Source: FEB-25 sp963822175 (lineage in GTDB: Bacteria > Chloroflexota > Anaerolineae > Anaerolineales > UBA4823). Taken from it: 64,000 nucleotides of DNA. This document shows, piece by piece, positions 63,530 to 64,000 of the stretch. The first letter of the stretch is position 1. Each line of letters starts with the position of its first letter. The notes beneath the pieces were generated by a model, which worked only from the letters and a program-made list of their open reading frames with translations, did not search any database and was not told the origin of the DNA. The stretch covers positions 62,001-126,000 of the forward strand of contig CAWGGJ010000010.1 of assembly GCA_963822175.1 (NCBI GenBank). Direction: 5' to 3'. Both the position numbers and the translations under genes were made by a program.

Positions 63530-64000
63530 ATGAATGATTATGAAAAAGCTGCACAAAATTTGTCTCCGGTTTGGACAAGGATATTTTCAATAGAAGCTGA
63601 CCATGCCCAAGGAAGCATCATATACGATGTTCATGGAAATAAGTATCTGGATTTTACTTGCGGCATAGCAGTAACAAACACAGGTCATTGCCATCCACGG
63701 GTTGTGGAAGCGATTCAAAAACAAGCTGAATTACTAATCCATGGGCAGGCAAACATTGTTATTCATAAACCAATGTTGGAATTGGTGACAGAGTTAAGAA
63801 CAATTATCAATCCTGCGATCGATGGATTTTTCTTTACAAACTCTGGTGCTGAAGCAGTGGAGGGAGCAGTAAAGCTTGCCAAACATGCAACTGGAAGACC
63901 TAACATCATCGTGTTCCAGGGATCCTTTCATGGACGGACTGTAGGGACAATGTCGCTGACGACCTCAAAAACCGTTTATCGAGCGGGATACCAGCCATTA
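63530..64000 (+). CDS. Class III aminotransferase, GABA aminotransferase-like (partial, runs off the window)
   Basis: The first 157 residues are visible, from ATG 63530 with AGAGGA upstream; the frame is open to the end of the window. LDFTCGIAVTNTGHCHPRVV, FFFTNSGAEAVEGAVKLAKH and FQGSFHGRTVGTMSLTTSKT are typical of 4-aminobutyrate/acetylornithine-type aminotransferases. It is the fourth class III aminotransferase within 11 kb. The PLP lysine lies beyond the window. The 180-base gap before it is AT-rich with no clear feature beyond a weak ATCATTG/CAATGAT hairpin near 63353-63380. Confidence 0.88.
   Translation, partial: MNDYEKAAQNLSPVWTRIFSIEADHAQGSIIYDVHGNKYLDFTCGIAVTNTGHCHPRVVEAIQKQAELLIHGQANIVIHKPMLELVTELRTIINPAIDGFFFTNSGAEAVEGAVKLAKHATGRPNIIVFQGSFHGRTVGTMSLTTSKTVYRAGYQPL

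Overview
The window looks like a chromosomal segment of an anaerobic bacterium, most likely a Chloroflexota member of the Anaerolineae type. This is inferred from gene style and content only: AT-rich intergenic DNA, a trigger factor-ClpP pair, giant secreted proteins built from DUF11/HYDIN-like/kelch modules and ending in an (F/Y)LPI-type tail, a tungsten-type aldehyde:ferredoxin oxidoreductase and an Alvin-type ferredoxin. There is no rRNA or other phylogenetic marker to settle it.

Region 1 (1-6.7 kb) is an exopolysaccharide/O-antigen-like locus: a GT4 glycosyltransferase, an O-antigen ligase-like membrane protein with C-terminal TPRs, and a WecA-like phosphosugar transferase fused to the N-terminal half of a FlaA1/CapD-like protein. 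Region 2 (6.7-23 kb) is the most unusual part. A three-part block (transferase fusion, giant surface-protein gene, rlmN) has been tandemly duplicated. Block A holds the intact transferase, a frameshifted and partly decayed surface gene and a remnant of rlmN. Block B holds a mosaic transferase pseudogene, a better preserved surface gene with two frameshifts, and intact rlmN. The two surface genes share a promoter and a conserved leader of about 200 nt, although their mature products differ.

Region 3 (23-26.2 kb) is housekeeping: rlmN, a HAD phosphatase, clpP, tig and tRNA-Leu(UAG) with a near-consensus promoter. Region 4 (26.6-32.9 kb) is an operon hyuA-prs-hyuB-lactate-permease-like, apparently read from a promoter that would give leaderless hyuA mRNA. 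Region 5 (33-46.3 kb) holds a radical-SAM/HhH protein, a glutamate/leucine-type dehydrogenase carrying a CBS pair, an unrecognised 421-residue protein, glmS, a ferredoxin, and a MacB-like export set (ATPase, permease, secreted IPT/CARDB-like protein, Yip1 protein) whose permease gene abuts dinB.

Region 6 (46.6-52.3 kb) has a GNAT-like protein, aldehyde ferredoxin oxidoreductase overlapping the NAD(P)HX repair gene nnrDE, and two small membrane proteins. Region 7 (52.4-64 kb) looks like an amine/omega-amino-acid catabolic island under an Lrp/AsnC regulator. It has four class III aminotransferases, a methylmalonate/malonate-semialdehyde dehydrogenase, an APC permease, a saccharopine-dehydrogenase-like enzyme, and an embedded metallophosphoesterase-nucleotidyltransferase pair. 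Three genes in it carry one-base insertions, which may be real lesions or consensus errors. No CRISPR array, transposase, integrase or rRNA was seen.
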